Origin: Hirudo medicinalis
Taxonomy: Eukaryota > Annelida > Clitellata > Hirudinida > Hirudinidae
NCBI GenBank assembly: GCA_011800805.1
Contig: MPNW01000108.1
Span: 244,021 to 308,020 of the forward strand
Direction of reading: 5' to 3'
Length of the DNA stretch: 64,000 nucleotides
Of the stretch, positions 22,991 to 35,333 are shown one piece after another (positions within the stretch are counted from its first letter, which is position 1; each line of letters starts with the position of its first letter). The position numbers and the translations under genes are program-made. Below the pieces are notes generated by a model. The model was not told the origin of the DNA. It made no database searches and worked only from the letters and a program-made list of their open reading frames with translations.

Positions 22991-23949
22991 GCATGCAGGA
23001 TATATTTATCCAATTTCTTCGAGATGCCATTCAGACAGATGCTTTCGTCCTCAGTTTGTATCTCACTCTTTATGCACGAGATCTTAGAAACAAACATTTG
23101 GAAGAAAATATTTACAAGATGCTTTCAAAATTAAGTTCTTTCGATCGGAGGAAATTTTTCCGATTGCAATGTTTTTTCAATCGAATCTCTTGAAAATTTT
23201 ATATTATCAAAGTATTTATTGGATTACCATAATAATATCAATCTCACAAAAACACTGGGTTATCTATCGGGAAAAATTGACTCAACCAATATTCATCGAC
23301 CTGCAGCTCATTCGCTGAAGTCTTTCAAGTTGTCGAACAAATACAATGGGAGAGATTGTCACGTGCACGTCTTCAAGATGCACCATTCGTCACTTCCAAC
23401 ATTTTAAAAGAAGCCTATTATTTGCCAAGATTACGAGCGAAATTGTTTGTTTATTATTAATTCAAACTGAATTTATCTTCTCAATTCTCAGAAAAAAGCG
23501 GCGACAAGAAACACCACGCCGTCCGAAGAAAGCACGACCATCGAACTCAGTCCCGAAGGCACAACTACACCTCCTCTGACGTTCTCGACAACGAAGAATC
23601 GGCTCAACTTCTTGGAAGTGACGAACCCCAGAATTCTTCTCCTGTTTCCAACTTTCGCAGGAAAGCCCAAACCCGGCAATCCGCCACAACCACAACCCTC
23701 CGTCCAGATCCTCAGCAACCTTTGCAACAACTGAATGTTGACGCTCTCGGCTCTCAAAAGCAAATGAACTATTACTACCTGATCCCCTCTGAAGGAAATA
23801 TGAGCAACAAATCGAGAGGCTTGAGAACGAATTCGCTGAAGATTTACAAAACGCAGAAAAGAAATCCGAGCGGGTCTCTGGGACACAACGACGATGTCTT
23901 TGAAGACCAGCAGACGACCTTGCTTGGCCAGACAGCAGGGGAGTATTGA
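20904..23949 (+). CDS. Candidate alternative 3' exons of the Kv2 gene (long C-terminus)
   Basis: Exon 20904-20985 has acceptor TTTCAG and donor GTAGGT and is open in the phase left by a donor at 19942 (GTTAAT), 12 bases before the short-form stop codon begins. It leaves phase 1. The next candidate, 23492-23949 after TCTCAG, starts with the two bases needed to complete the codon and then stays open for 151 codons to TGA. It is richer in GC than its surroundings. The joined tail would replace the last four residues of the short form (VNPT) and bring the channel to about 933 aa, with a hydrophilic Ser/Thr/Gln-rich cytoplasmic end containing NYYYLIPSEG and ending TTLLGQTAGEY. Kv2 channels usually have long cytoplasmic tails. 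Phase agreement across three junctions supports it; no homology was recognised, and the second exon could belong to another gene. Confidence 0.5.
20986..23491. other. Intron or intergenic sequence before the 23492 exon
   Basis: Holds ATT-type repeats near 22155-22310, a Cys-containing open stretch at 22400-22600 that could not be assigned, and the large CAT/CGT/CAC microsatellite at 22785-22990. No conserved exon was recognised. Confidence 0.35.
22785..22990. repeat. CAT/CGT/CAC compound microsatellite flanked by a 20-bp direct repeat
   Basis: Runs of CAT, CGT, CAC and CAT trinucleotides with one undetermined base at 22877. TGCAGGATATATTTATCCAA occurs exactly at 22745-22764 and again at 22994-23013, on either side of the array. 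The frames through it give artificial His- or Ser-rich peptides. Confidence 0.9.
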
Positions 23950-26752
23950 CGGTGAGTGCAGTGGAATGGACGCGCATCACTCAGGTCGACCGACAGAGCA
24001 ACCATAAATTCTGCCACTGGTTAATATCGATCCTGTAACGTTTGCTGCTTAGTGCACCACTCGAACGTGGAGCGATGATGACACACTTGACACGGACCAT
24101 AACATCTCAAAATCGAGGAGCTTAAAATCGCGAAAAAGTGAGATTTCATGGGATACGAATTCTCAGATGAAATGTATTTGCTTCTTCGGAAAGCATCCTG
24201 ACTCCCATTCACCGACGTTCTCAGCAGCCTCCATGAACCGATGATTGTTCCATGAAATCAAGATGACTCGTGTGATTTAACAGTGTCTTCCAAGATGCTA
24301 AGCAAGAAAAATATTCGCGAGCATCAATCTCTTTACCTTTCCATCCCGTATTCATCGATTTTTCTTGTTTTGATTTTTCATCATTTGTCTCGAATGCATC
24401 TTGATCAATCAATCATCTGGTATTCATGATGGACTGGAATTATTGGAAAGACATAACGAATGTCTCCCTTTCGAACTCCTTGGGACGCCTTGCCTTCCAG
24501 TTTCTGTTTTTATCGATTCTTTCGTTTTCGAGGTCTACCGACGTGCAATTATTCATTGAATTCACAATTATTCAGTTCACTGAAGAACCTCCATCGGAAC
24601 CCTCCTTTATGGATTAGTAGGAGTACTGCTAAACAACAACAACAACAACAAATAATAAAATAATTAAAAAATAATAATAACAAAAACAATAATAATAATA
24701 ATAACAATAATAATGATAATAATTATTATATTTATAATAAACATTAAATTGTATTATTAATTGTATAATAATAAAAATGATAATAATTATTATATTTATA
24801 ATAAACATTAAATTGTATTATTATTCCCTTTGTTTCGCACTGCCTTCATTTTTGTAATTTTGTTTCCTTCCTCGTTGTCTTCAAGAATCGAAATAATTTT
24901 CAAAGCAATTTTTATCGTAAATGTAGCCTATTAGAATTAATTCGAATTATTACTACATTATGATGATATTATTAGTGTTTTTAAAACTTGAAATACATTT
25001 CAGGTGTAAATACACGAACATTCATGGATATCTCGGGATTTTGTAATTTTCAAAGTAAAACAAGTTTTAAATTGGAAATACGATGTAATATATTTGGTAA
25101 TATAACATAACACCACAATATGTACATAATATTAAACATAAAAAAAGATAACATAATATCTGAAGGTTTATGTGATAAATGATATCACATTTGGATAAGC
25201 AGATATATTAGCAGATGAACAGTAAGGCAAAGAATCAGATGCTACATTTAGCGGTATTAATACTTTATGAGCGATGTTTAGAAAGACTAAACATAAAATA
25301 CATTTTTTTTTGCTTAAGGAGGTGAGACGCTTGATTTTCTGTGACAATTGGTTCCCCGCAACGATCCACCCATCTAATTCATTCATCCACCCATCTAATT
25401 CATTCATCCACCCATCTAATTCACAACTCAACCCATCCACCCAAACCATCACCCATTCGCCATTCAGCATTCTCATCCATCTGTTGTTAATCCATCATTC
25501 ATCCAGTCCCCCAAAATCATGCCACAAAATTAAATAATTATGTAGCGTTTAATGACTGAAATATTTTCTTGATATTAATTTATAACGGTCCCAAAATGTA
25601 TTTACATTAAAATGAATTCTTAACTCCACTGAAATCTCCAGCCTCTCCAGATATTTAAAGGAAATAATAATGTTACAACTCAAAGTTTTACTAAAATCCC
25701 CAATTAGAGAATTCGAAACAAATTTGAAACAGAAGCAGTTCATCTTGACATCATCATTTCGACAATAAACATGTCTAAAGATGTTAATTGAATGCAAAGG
25801 TAGATTAAGAAAAGCGAATTAATATTTGCATAAAGATTGAATTTCTGATAATGATCCATTTGAGCATTCAACTGTTGATGATATTTTGGTTTATTGATAT
25901 ATATTTCATATGAAAAAGCTACCAATGCTCTTTATGCTCACATTAGTTTCCATAACATAATCAGATGATTAGGGGTGTTCCCACAATGGGTTTCGAATTC
26001 GTGGTCACAATCCTGTAGGGTGAATTACTTTTTAAAAGTAGTTTTAATGTCCCAACCTAATGGCTGGATATTAAGCCTTCAACATTAAAAGTGGAGTTGC
26101 CAAAATTCGGTTATTAAGGGTTACTTTAAACTATGTTATAAATACTTTGTTTTTGAATTCCTGCTAATAAAAATATAATGGTTAATAAATCGACAGGAAT
26201 AAAAAAGTAAAAAAAAAACCCATTTCAGTAGAGATACTTGAAGCTTCCAAACATTTAAATTAAATTGCTGAATTTGATAGTTGACATTTGTATGGCCTGA
26301 TTTCAATTTTTCTCTTCTTCGCCCAGGGACAAAAAAGGGGTCACTTGAGAGGTGATGGAGGAGTATTTTAATGTAAAATCTAATGTAAAATTAATTATTA
26401 ATTAAAAGTAATTTAATGTAAAATCATGGGCGGCATCATCCCCTGCATAAGAGACTGACAAGCAAAATAAAAGTTTGTCATTTAAGTCAAATTGCCAAAT
26501 TTAAGCCGATTTTTCGGGTCCAGCGGAAATTTGCCTCTTCCCGAAAACATCTGGAATAATAGAACTTTATCTTTAAAGTTCTAACTTTGATCACGAAAAA
26601 ATGACTTGCTTTTGGCTAATAATTCTAGTAAATGATTTTTATAGAAGATTTGAAAAGAGTATAATTTTTTTTTGTTGAGAAAAATTTGAAATTCGTTAAT
26701 AGAGCGAGAAGTATTATGTAAACACCTGAGCATACGGCGCAAAACATGAACG
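23950..26752. other. Region between the Kv2 gene and FAN1
   Basis: Probably 3' UTR of the long Kv2 form at first (CAA and AAT repeats near 24630-24710, with AATAAA-type sequences). A segment of roughly 50 bases at about 24709 is repeated at about 24776. A 21-bp tandem repeat lies at 25365-25430. The rest is AT-rich with no recognised gene; the last few hundred bases are presumably the FAN1 promoter. Confidence 0.4.
25365..25430. repeat. 21-bp tandem repeat, about 3 units
   Basis: CCACCCATCTAATTCATTCAT repeated head to tail, followed by looser CATCCACCC sequence. Reads as a small repeated peptide on the minus strand (ELDGWMN), which is not taken as coding. Confidence 0.85.
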
Positions 26753-29700
26753 ATGATGGAAGGGGCGCGCAAAGCTAAAAAGAGGGCTAGAGGAGGTCCT
26801 TCTAATTTGAAGAGGCGAAAGTCAACAAAGTGTGACGAAATAGAATCACTTAAAAAATCAAAACAACAATCTTTGGTGGTGTTGTTTGCTAGGCAACAGA
26901 AGAAATTAGAATCTAGGATTGCTTTGGAAGAGGATAATCCTGATCATTTCTGCGAAATTTTGGAGGTGGCAGACGTTGAACAACTCAGGAAAGCAAAGAC
27001 AACAAAGGTTTCAAAAAGCGAGGGTCCACACGGACTGACAAAGTCTGCTTCTAATGAAAGCAGTTCTTCAGATGGAATTATCGACAAATCTTTAAAGGAG
27101 TTTTTAGAGGAAGATGATTCACTTTTTTCTGACAGTGTCTTGGGAAGCTCATCTCAGCCTGATTCTCAAGGAACATCAAATGGTCACATGCCATATTATG
27201 TGAAAAACTTTAAAGAAGTCATCCAGTCTGTATTTTATGATCAATTTTTTTCATATTTGTTTGATGACACTGACAGATTTACTGTGGATTTGTACTTGCA
27301 CAAATTGACATGTAAGTTTTAAAGTAACATTAAATATAAATTTTTATTTTTGTATATCGGGGAATGCATAAGTGCACTTAATTTGCATTTATAATTCATG
27401 GAATATTTTCAAAGCAACTAAATTTAATTTTTTCAGTGCCTCAGCAGAAACTTTACTCCCGGGTTTATCTCCGAAAAAACAGGTGGCTTCGTCTAGATCA
27501 GCTTCTATACAATGACATCGAAGAAAACATTTCCATCGTTGCTGACGGGCTTGTTGGCATAGGAATGTTTGTTGATGGTGAGTGGTATTTCAGTGAATTC
27601 ATGTTACATTTTTCTGACATCTTGTTACAATTTCTTCCAAGCATCATTGCTGACTGATCTCAGTGAAGCGCTGAGATGTCTGAATGCAGCCGAATTGAAG
27701 TCGTTGGCAAAGTCTCTCCAGTTGAGTCCCACCCTCTCCAGAGCTGAACTCATTCCAATGATTGAAAATCATTCAAAAACTAACAGCATCGCAAGCTTTT
27801 TCTCCAAAACCAGTCCTGCCATTAGCAATGCCATTTTGAAAAAGTAAAGAATCTGAAGATTGAAAATTATTGATAGCAATAACTGCAGTGTTTTAACCTT
27901 TTTCCTATCATTAGAGCCAAGCAACAACTGGGTCCGTGTTACAAACTGCAAGAATCGAAAAGATCAACATTCATCAGGATAATGATGCTGTCTTCATTGT
28001 GCAACACCATTTCTGATGACGACTTCAGTGGCCATCAGCAGATGTCGGTATTTTGGCAAACGACTCTTTGTAAAGAGCCACATTTGATTGTAAAGAACAA
28101 TATTTTGTAGCTTTTTTGCACCATTACCAATGCATGGAAATATCCACTGGCAATTCTGAATATTTAACTATTGTTGTTGTTATCGTTGTTGTTGTTGTTG
28201 TTGTTATTATTATTATTATTAATTAATAGTTGCATAGATTGGATAGATTAGATAGATTGTTGTTGTTGTTGTTGTTGTTATTATTTAAAATAGATGCAAT
28301 GCAGGTCACCATTGTATACACCATTGTTGTTGTATTTAAGATTTCAGATGCTCTCAACATCCCTGGGTCTTACCAAATTTCCAGTGTATACCTTGACCAG
28401 ACAGTCCAAAGTATTTCAGGACAGGCAGGCTCTCATCAGGTTTGAAATCTAAATATTTATAATAATTACCAATTGATGTTGGACTACTATTATATTATAT
28501 TGTAATATTATGTAATTAAATATTGTTGCACACATTAATTACTGTCAGTTGTTGAATGTTAAACCACAATAATCCTTATGACTCAGATCAGCAACACATA
28601 TGTATTATTGATTCAGGTATGCTGAGGTGTTGGAATTTGAGTCGAGACTATGGCAGATGTGCGAGAAGAAGAAATACGAAGAAGCATTCGTCGTGTACGA
28701 GAAGGCCAAAGAGGAATTTCAGAGCTGTTTGCACGAGAGTTCTGATCTTGCGTGAGCTTTAAATTCTCAAGCTTTAAGGAATTTTAAATGAAAGTTTTTG
28801 TGTGAATTTAAAATGTGAAGGAATGACTTGAATGATGAGTTGGTGATTATGTTGATGTTGGAGATGGTGAGTAACCAATAAGAAAATTGGACCACAGCAC
28901 GTTCTACATTTCAGTCATGCAGAATCACTCCCCTATCACTTGAGGGTTTTCACGCCCGGTGCAGCCTTCGTCAGGATTTTGAGCAGAGGTGTGAGCATCC
29001 TACAGTTTCTGGGGAGGTTTGGAGAAGCAGTTGAACAGCTGAAGGAACTGCTTTCCCAGAAACATTATCACCTGGATTATAGAGGTCGTTGGTTCGATAG
29101 ACTCACTCTCAACCTTGATTTCCACTTGAAACTTCCTATGGAGGTGCATTTGGTTTATGTTCAGCATTTTAACATATTGTGAATGAAAATTTAATTGTGT
29201 TTGTGACATTAATCGTTGTCAGGCATTGAATTACATTGTCGAGGCATTGTCCGATCCATGCGTTCGGACCGGTCACAGATTGGACATCCTGAACAGAGGA
29301 AATAGGATTTTATCCTCTAAGAGGATTGCTTCATTCCAAAAGCGTGACAAGATCTGCCTGGATAACATGAATTTCATCCCCGAAGCTCGTCATGTGAATA
29401 TTTTACAATTGACTCTGCTTCTTTCCACCTCAATCAAATCAGTTTTCCCCTCATCAACTCAGGTGACCATTTTTGGGCATCAACTTCAAAAACCAGTGCC
29501 CTCTTCTGGTGGATCGGTGTGGCTGCTTGACAAGGATGACTTCAAAGTGATGTCAAGGGTGGAGCAGTTTGCCATGGAGCACTACTCTGAGGAAGGATAT
29601 CCAGAAGGCAGGTTTATTGCTGTTTGCATGACTTGGAGATATGATGTCATGTCAATTATTAACTGAAAAATTTAGTTATTAATTTATTTAATTGCTAATA

Positions 29701-31510
29701 AGGTAGCTTAAATGTTACCTTAGGCATCCATGGAGAAGGTCTCACTTTCACGACATTGTTCAATCTGCTGTGCTGGGATGTCGTCTTTGCCGACGACGTG
29801 CCGGACGCCTTTTACAACCGTTTCCAAACTTCGCCTCTCGATTTGAGGACGAACAATTTTTACACAAACAGGGAGTCGTCGTTTCGTGAGAAATTCGGGC
29901 TCTTGAGTGCAGCATCCGAGAAGGCGAGCGTAACGAGTTTGATTGAAATTAGTTAGATAATATGTTTAAGAATATTAAATATTCAGATAAGCTATAAATC
30001 ACTGAGCTGTGAATGCATTTTTGATGACATAACTATTGTCACTGCAACTATAAGTTGTTAATGAACAATTGTGATTTATTGGAGGTCATGAGATTCCAGG
30101 GCTGATGGGGCATTATTGTAATTGTTTAGGTTATTATAAATTATTATAATTGCTTAGGTTATTATAAATTATTATAATTGCTTAGGTTATTATAAATTAT
30201 TATAATTGCTTAGGTTATTATAAATTATTATAATTGCTTAGGTTATTATAAATTATTATAAGCATCAGTCCTCATTACATCTGATATGGATTGGTAAATA
30301 TAAGTCGTTGTTATCTTAAACTTGAAGTGGTCCATAAATTAATTTTATAAATTTTGTAGGAGCTGGAGGATATGGTTGAGAATTCTTGGGAGGCACATTA
30401 CGGGACTCTATGTTCAGGACTCAACTGGGAGCTCTTTAGGGATGCTGACCATGCCAAGGTGGATTTGCAATTGTTTCAATTGCTTTTAACATCCTTGTGA
30501 ACAAGAATTAGTTTTGTTTCATCTTTAGTCACGTTTCATTAAAATTTCTCATCATTTGGCATCTTCAGAAGAGTCTTTGTGTAAGGACTCTGAAGATCAT
30601 CTCTTTCATCCATTTGAAATCTTTTGTGCAACAAAATCATTTGGAAGCCATTATTTTGTTTTAAAGCATTAAATAAATTGATGAATTCAACAGGGTCTTG
30701 TTAGATGTTGTGGTGGAATGACATTGGCGGGCATCTTCGAAAGGATGGCAAAGCAGATGAGGTTCGTCACTGGAGGAGTCCCCGATCTTGTCGTATGGGA
30801 TCCATCCTCGAAGAGGATCAAGGTGCTTCATACTTATTTGATATCATTCATTTTCTGTGATAAGTTCTGGTATTTGGCAAATATTTATTTCATTGCCATT
30901 CAAAAGTCAAGTATTGATTGTCGTTGCTTTTGAAACACTGCAGTGATGTTATTAGATGACAGGTTTGGTGTGTATCTTAGGTTCAATTTTGTTGAATTTA
31001 TTAAAGTTTGAATTTTTTGCTGAGTTTGACTTCTTATGATTCCCTCTTTGCAAATAAAGCTTTGTCTATGCTGTAACATTGGTAATAATATTAATAAAAG
31101 GTGACAAAGGAAATTTGAGTTAAAATTGTTTTTATGTCTGAACCATGACTGATATAATTGTAAAGAATTACATGTGATGACCAATCGAGCACAGTAAGTT
31201 AACAATGAGACATTATTCTGACAACGTTGATCTGCAAACCACAGTTTGTTGAGGTGAAGGGCCCTGGTGATAAGCTATCATCAAAGCAGATTCTGTGGCT
31301 GGAGTACCTGGTCTCGCTCGGTGCATGTGCTGAGGTTTGCTATGTCAAAGGTTTGTTGAAATTATTTTAATTCACGCAATTAAGACACTTTGTACCTGTT
31401 GCCTATTTACTTTTGAATGTGTTAATCATTTTTATTAGTTATATTAGTCATATTAGTCATTTTTTTGTTTTTAAATTTCAGCCAAAAGTTCAAAAAAACT
31501 GAAGACTTAA
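26753..31510 (+). CDS. FAN1: FAN1 structure-specific DNA nuclease (14 exons, 791 aa)
   Basis: FANCD2/FANCI-associated nuclease, a 5'-flap endo/exonuclease of interstrand crosslink repair. Exons: 26753-27311, 27437-27577, 27642-27843, 27915-28047, 28348-28439, 28617-28751, 28915-29143, 29223-29393, 29463-29607, 29724-29929, 30360-30458, 30694-30822, 31245-31350, 31482-31510; all phases agree. Seen: basic N-terminus (KRARGG, KRRK), QQSLVVLF at residues 38-45 like a PCNA-interaction box, PYYVKNF, a SAP-like region with [62 protein letters not shown], and the VRR-NUC domain with [11 protein letters not shown] and [15 protein letters not shown] (PD-(D/E)XK residues D, E and K). No Cys2-His-Cys UBZ4 finger is visible before the SAP region. 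Intron 9 is GC-AG (donor 29608), forced by the conserved EG/IHGEG junction. Intron 8 is 69 bases without an in-frame stop. Confidence 0.95.
30123..30262. repeat. 28-bp minisatellite in a FAN1 intron, 5 units
   Basis: Unit TGCTTAGGTTATTATAAATT plus ATTATAAT, nearly perfect, within intron 10 of FAN1. Confidence 0.9.
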
Positions 31511-31598
31511 GAATATCGTTGATGTTTTGAATTTTACTCATCTGCAAAATTTTGATATCACAAACTCTTTTAAAGTTTTTTCACTTTACAAATTTTTG

Positions 31599-31604
31599 AA
31601 TAAA
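31599..31604 (+). terminator. Polyadenylation signal of FAN1
   Basis: AATAAA about 90 bases after the FAN1 stop and about 460 bases before the next gene's ATG on the same strand. Confidence 0.5.
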
Positions 31605-32065
31605 GTTTTCACTTTTGTCACTTGGCATCAACTCTTTGGTTAGATGAGTAAGACATAGCTGGGAGCATAGAGACATTAGTGCTTAGTTTATTAATGAATA
31701 TTAATTAGTTAAGAAGTGGAGTGGAATCATTTAGTTATGGTCAGTACGAAGCTATGCATGTCTTCTGAAAAAGTTTTGCCTGACTGAAGGTTAGTATTTG
31801 TATTTCATCCCAGTAATGTCTGTTTTAAATAATTGTGAATTGCAAATTGTTCACTGTAACTCTGTTCGATTAGACTGTTTAGTTTTTGATTTTGTATCTA
31901 TCACGTATTACTATCGCATAAACTTAACATTGAAGGCATAGCGGTATGCTATAATTAGCCTGTTCTGTTAGTCCCTAATTTCCTAATTCACTGCTCGCGA
32001 CAAGGAAGTTTCGCCTGAGCGGTTTGTTGTGTTTAGATAAGTTCCTTATTTCTCTTACTACTGAG

Positions 32066-35000
32066 ATGTCAACGTAAGTTGCTTATCGAATGAAGAAGTT
32101 TTGCTGTTATTTTAGTTCTACAGAATTTTAATTGGAAAATATGTTTTCATTTCGGTCTCCAGTCTCGATTGCGTACATCGGTTCATAACCGGCGAAGAGG
32201 CCGAGGAGCTACTTAAAACTGTGGGAAAGTGTGGCAGCTTCCTTATCAGACCTTCATCTCTCAGTCCAGACGACTTAAGCCTTTCGGTGAGGTAATATCG
32301 GGAAGATGTGGGTCGGTTTGATAAACAAAAATAGACAAGAAGTTTTTAAACGCTAGGAGGAAGGACGACATTGTCCACATAAGGATACAGAATACTGGAG
32401 ATTATTATGACCTCTACGGAGGAGAACAATTCGCTTCCCTGCAGCAACTCATCGAATTTTACACTAAAGGAGAAGGAAAAGACCAGCTAGTGGAAAAGAA
32501 TGGGAAGAAAATCAGCCTCCTATACCCAGTGCAAGCCTCAAAGCATCGAGAAGAAAGGTTCGACCGTAAGTTGTTGTGTCGGCAATATTTCCAACACATT
32601 CTTTCTCCTGACAGATGGTTCCACCCGAATCTTACTTCTGCCGAAGCTGAAGAGAAGCTTCTAAGTATAAACGACGTTGGAGCTTTTCTGGTCAGGGAGC
32701 GTGGATCGAAGGCACGGGATTTTGTTTTGTCGTGTTTGGTCAAAGAAGGAGACGTCGTCCATGTCGTCATAACAACCGAGGTGATTGAATATTGTTTCGG
32801 TTATCATTACTTTATTATATTATTTATCACAAATTGATATTTTATTCATTCAGAAAGGAAAGTACACAGTAGGCGACGGCACCTACTACTCGAGTCTTCA
32901 TAGTCTCATCGACGTTTACAGAGCTAAGGAGTTGTGCATTAAACACGGGTCTGGAAAGAACGAAATGAAATTCACGCTTAAGAAAGTTGGTCGAAGGAAA
33001 TTAACATTAATTATAATTGCTAATAAAAAATTGTTTATTATATTAAATCAGTTTAATAATTTTGTGGGCAATCATAAGTTTGAGTAATTGTATTATATTG
33101 TATCGGGACGGTATTGGTTAGTCAACTTTTTTTAAAAGTATTGACTTAAAGATGTTAAAACATTGTAACTATTTAGTGACTTTATATCCCAATATACAAT
33201 AAGATTAGGTTGCTACAACAGACATTTTTAGTTAAATTTTTAGCTTTGGTGGCCATTTTTTATTGCAACATTATTTTAACAAATTCATGACCATAAACCA
33301 TATTTATGGTTACCAAATTCAATTTGGGGAACAAATCTCATCAGATTTAGTTTTTGGGTATTTAACATTTTTTCGTAAAAATTGTATATCAGACGTGATT
33401 GCAGAAGTAATGACTGACTGTGGGACTAACAATTCTGATCATTTTTTTTAAATTCCAAAACTTAAGTCGAATTAAAAATCAAAGATTATATTTATTTTAT
33501 TTAATTCCACCACAAACTTAAGGGTCCTGTGGACCACTAACACAAATTTGTACAGAATTATAAGAAGAAAAACATCAGCCTAGTCAACTAGTCATCCCTG
33601 AATGACAAAAATGACCTGATATTTAAAAACAGTGAGTCAGATATCTTTTAAAGTCAAGGTTACGTGTTAGAGCAATAAAGCTATCAAAGCTATAAGTTGT
33701 GTCCTCCCCTGCTTGGGTTGTCCTAGGAAAGTAGGGAATATTTCAAAGAAGAGTTGGTAAAGCCATTTAGTATTTTGCAGCAGCGAGTTAAATCAGCCAA
33801 GAGGCGGCTTTTTCCGAGGTATGAAGACTGCGAAGTATGGATGTGCTGCCAAGGATGGAAATGATTTTGTAAAAGGTTTTTGGATGCTTTTAATTTGATC
33901 GAATTAATTATTTGTGGTGTGGATTCCAGGCTGATGAGGAATATTCAAGATTTGGCCTGATATATGTGCAGAATACCAGCTTTAAAATATTTTTGTCTTT
34001 GGAAGAAAAAGATGGTCTAATCATCCATGATACCGTAGCAGCTTTACGAGCGATGGCTTCGATACGAGAATCAAACTTTAGGCAGGGATCCTGTAACTTT
34101 GGTATTAATGATAAATTATTAAGAATAATATTACAATAATAATAATAATAAATTTCTCGTTTATTTAGTCATTCCCAAGATGCATGTGTTTTCATGGCAT
34201 CGAAAGAAATGATGGTTTTGAGTTGAGATGGCCAGCACGAGCTGTCTTTATTGATCTAAAATGATTTGAGGAGTAATCCACAACTCTATAATTCGACAAT
34301 AATTTGTAGTAGTTATTAATAGTTACATAATTCTATCCAGTTGTAATAATTTCAACATAATTTCCATTCTGTGACAGTCTGTGACTGAAGGAACAGTTCA
34401 GTTAGCAAAATTGGACGCGAGGATCGCAGAACTTCAGAAGGACTTCGGAGATCCAAACTGCTCAACGAAAGATGAAAAGTCCAACGATCAGTCCAAAAGC
34501 ATCAAGAGGAACGGATTCGCAGAAGAATTTGCTGTCTGTTCCACTTATTATTTATTGTTAATAAATAATAATAAATATATTACTGTGAGATTACATTTAT
34601 TACAAATATATAAATGTAATTTATAATTTTTATATAAATATGTAATAATGTACACTATAATGTAATTTAATGTAATGCAATACTTGCGTTTGTAGTTGTG
34701 AGTGATGTCACTTCTAATTGTTTAACTATTATTATTTCATAAAATTAATTTTGTAATTAATGAGTTTAATAATAATAATAATGATAATAATAATAATCGT
34801 GACATTAAAATGAAATCTTCTCATCCAGCAAGTCCAACATGCCGACAACAAAGAAGAAACGTACGCTCGTCTCCAGTCGAGTGGCAGTTTGCCGGAAAAC
34901 AAGAAGAAGAATCGTTACAGGAACATCCTTCCCTGTTGGTTTCATGGATGGATGAGTGGAAGAATGGATGGATGGATGGATGGATGAGTAAATGAATGAT

Positions 35001-35296
35001 TAAGTGGCTGGATGAATGGATGGTTGGATGAATGGATGGAAGTATGGATGGATGGATGGATGGATGGATGGATTGATGGGTGGATCGATGAGTAGAAGAA
35101 TGATTAGGTGGCTGGATGAATGGATGATGGATGAGTAGGTTAATGATTAGGTGGATTGATGAGTGGGAGAATGAATAGATGGCTGGATGGATGACTGATC
35201 GGATGACTGATTGGATGTTTGGATGAGCTGTCTTGAATACCTAAACAGATTAACGGCATATCTATTGTTTTTGTCATGTTAGTAACGTTAATATAA

Positions 35297-35333
<37 letters not shown>

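Noticed and set aside
22676..23193. Long His-rich and Ser-rich ORFs
   Set aside because: Both are readings of the CAT/CAC microsatellite with an undetermined base; no non-repeat coding support.
23462..23980. 172-codon and 132-codon ORFs on the minus strand
   Set aside because: Antisense of the candidate Kv2 terminal exon; no family features.
29226..29666. Uninterrupted 146-codon frame in FAN1
   Set aside because: It reads through a 69-base GT-AG intron (29394-29462) that happens to be divisible by three; the family alignment removes it.
32541..32580. Strong-looking donor GTAAGT at 32565 in PTPN11
   Set aside because: Using it leaves the wrong phase for the C-SH2 exon; the weaker GTTCGA at 32558 gives the conserved ER/WFHPN junction.
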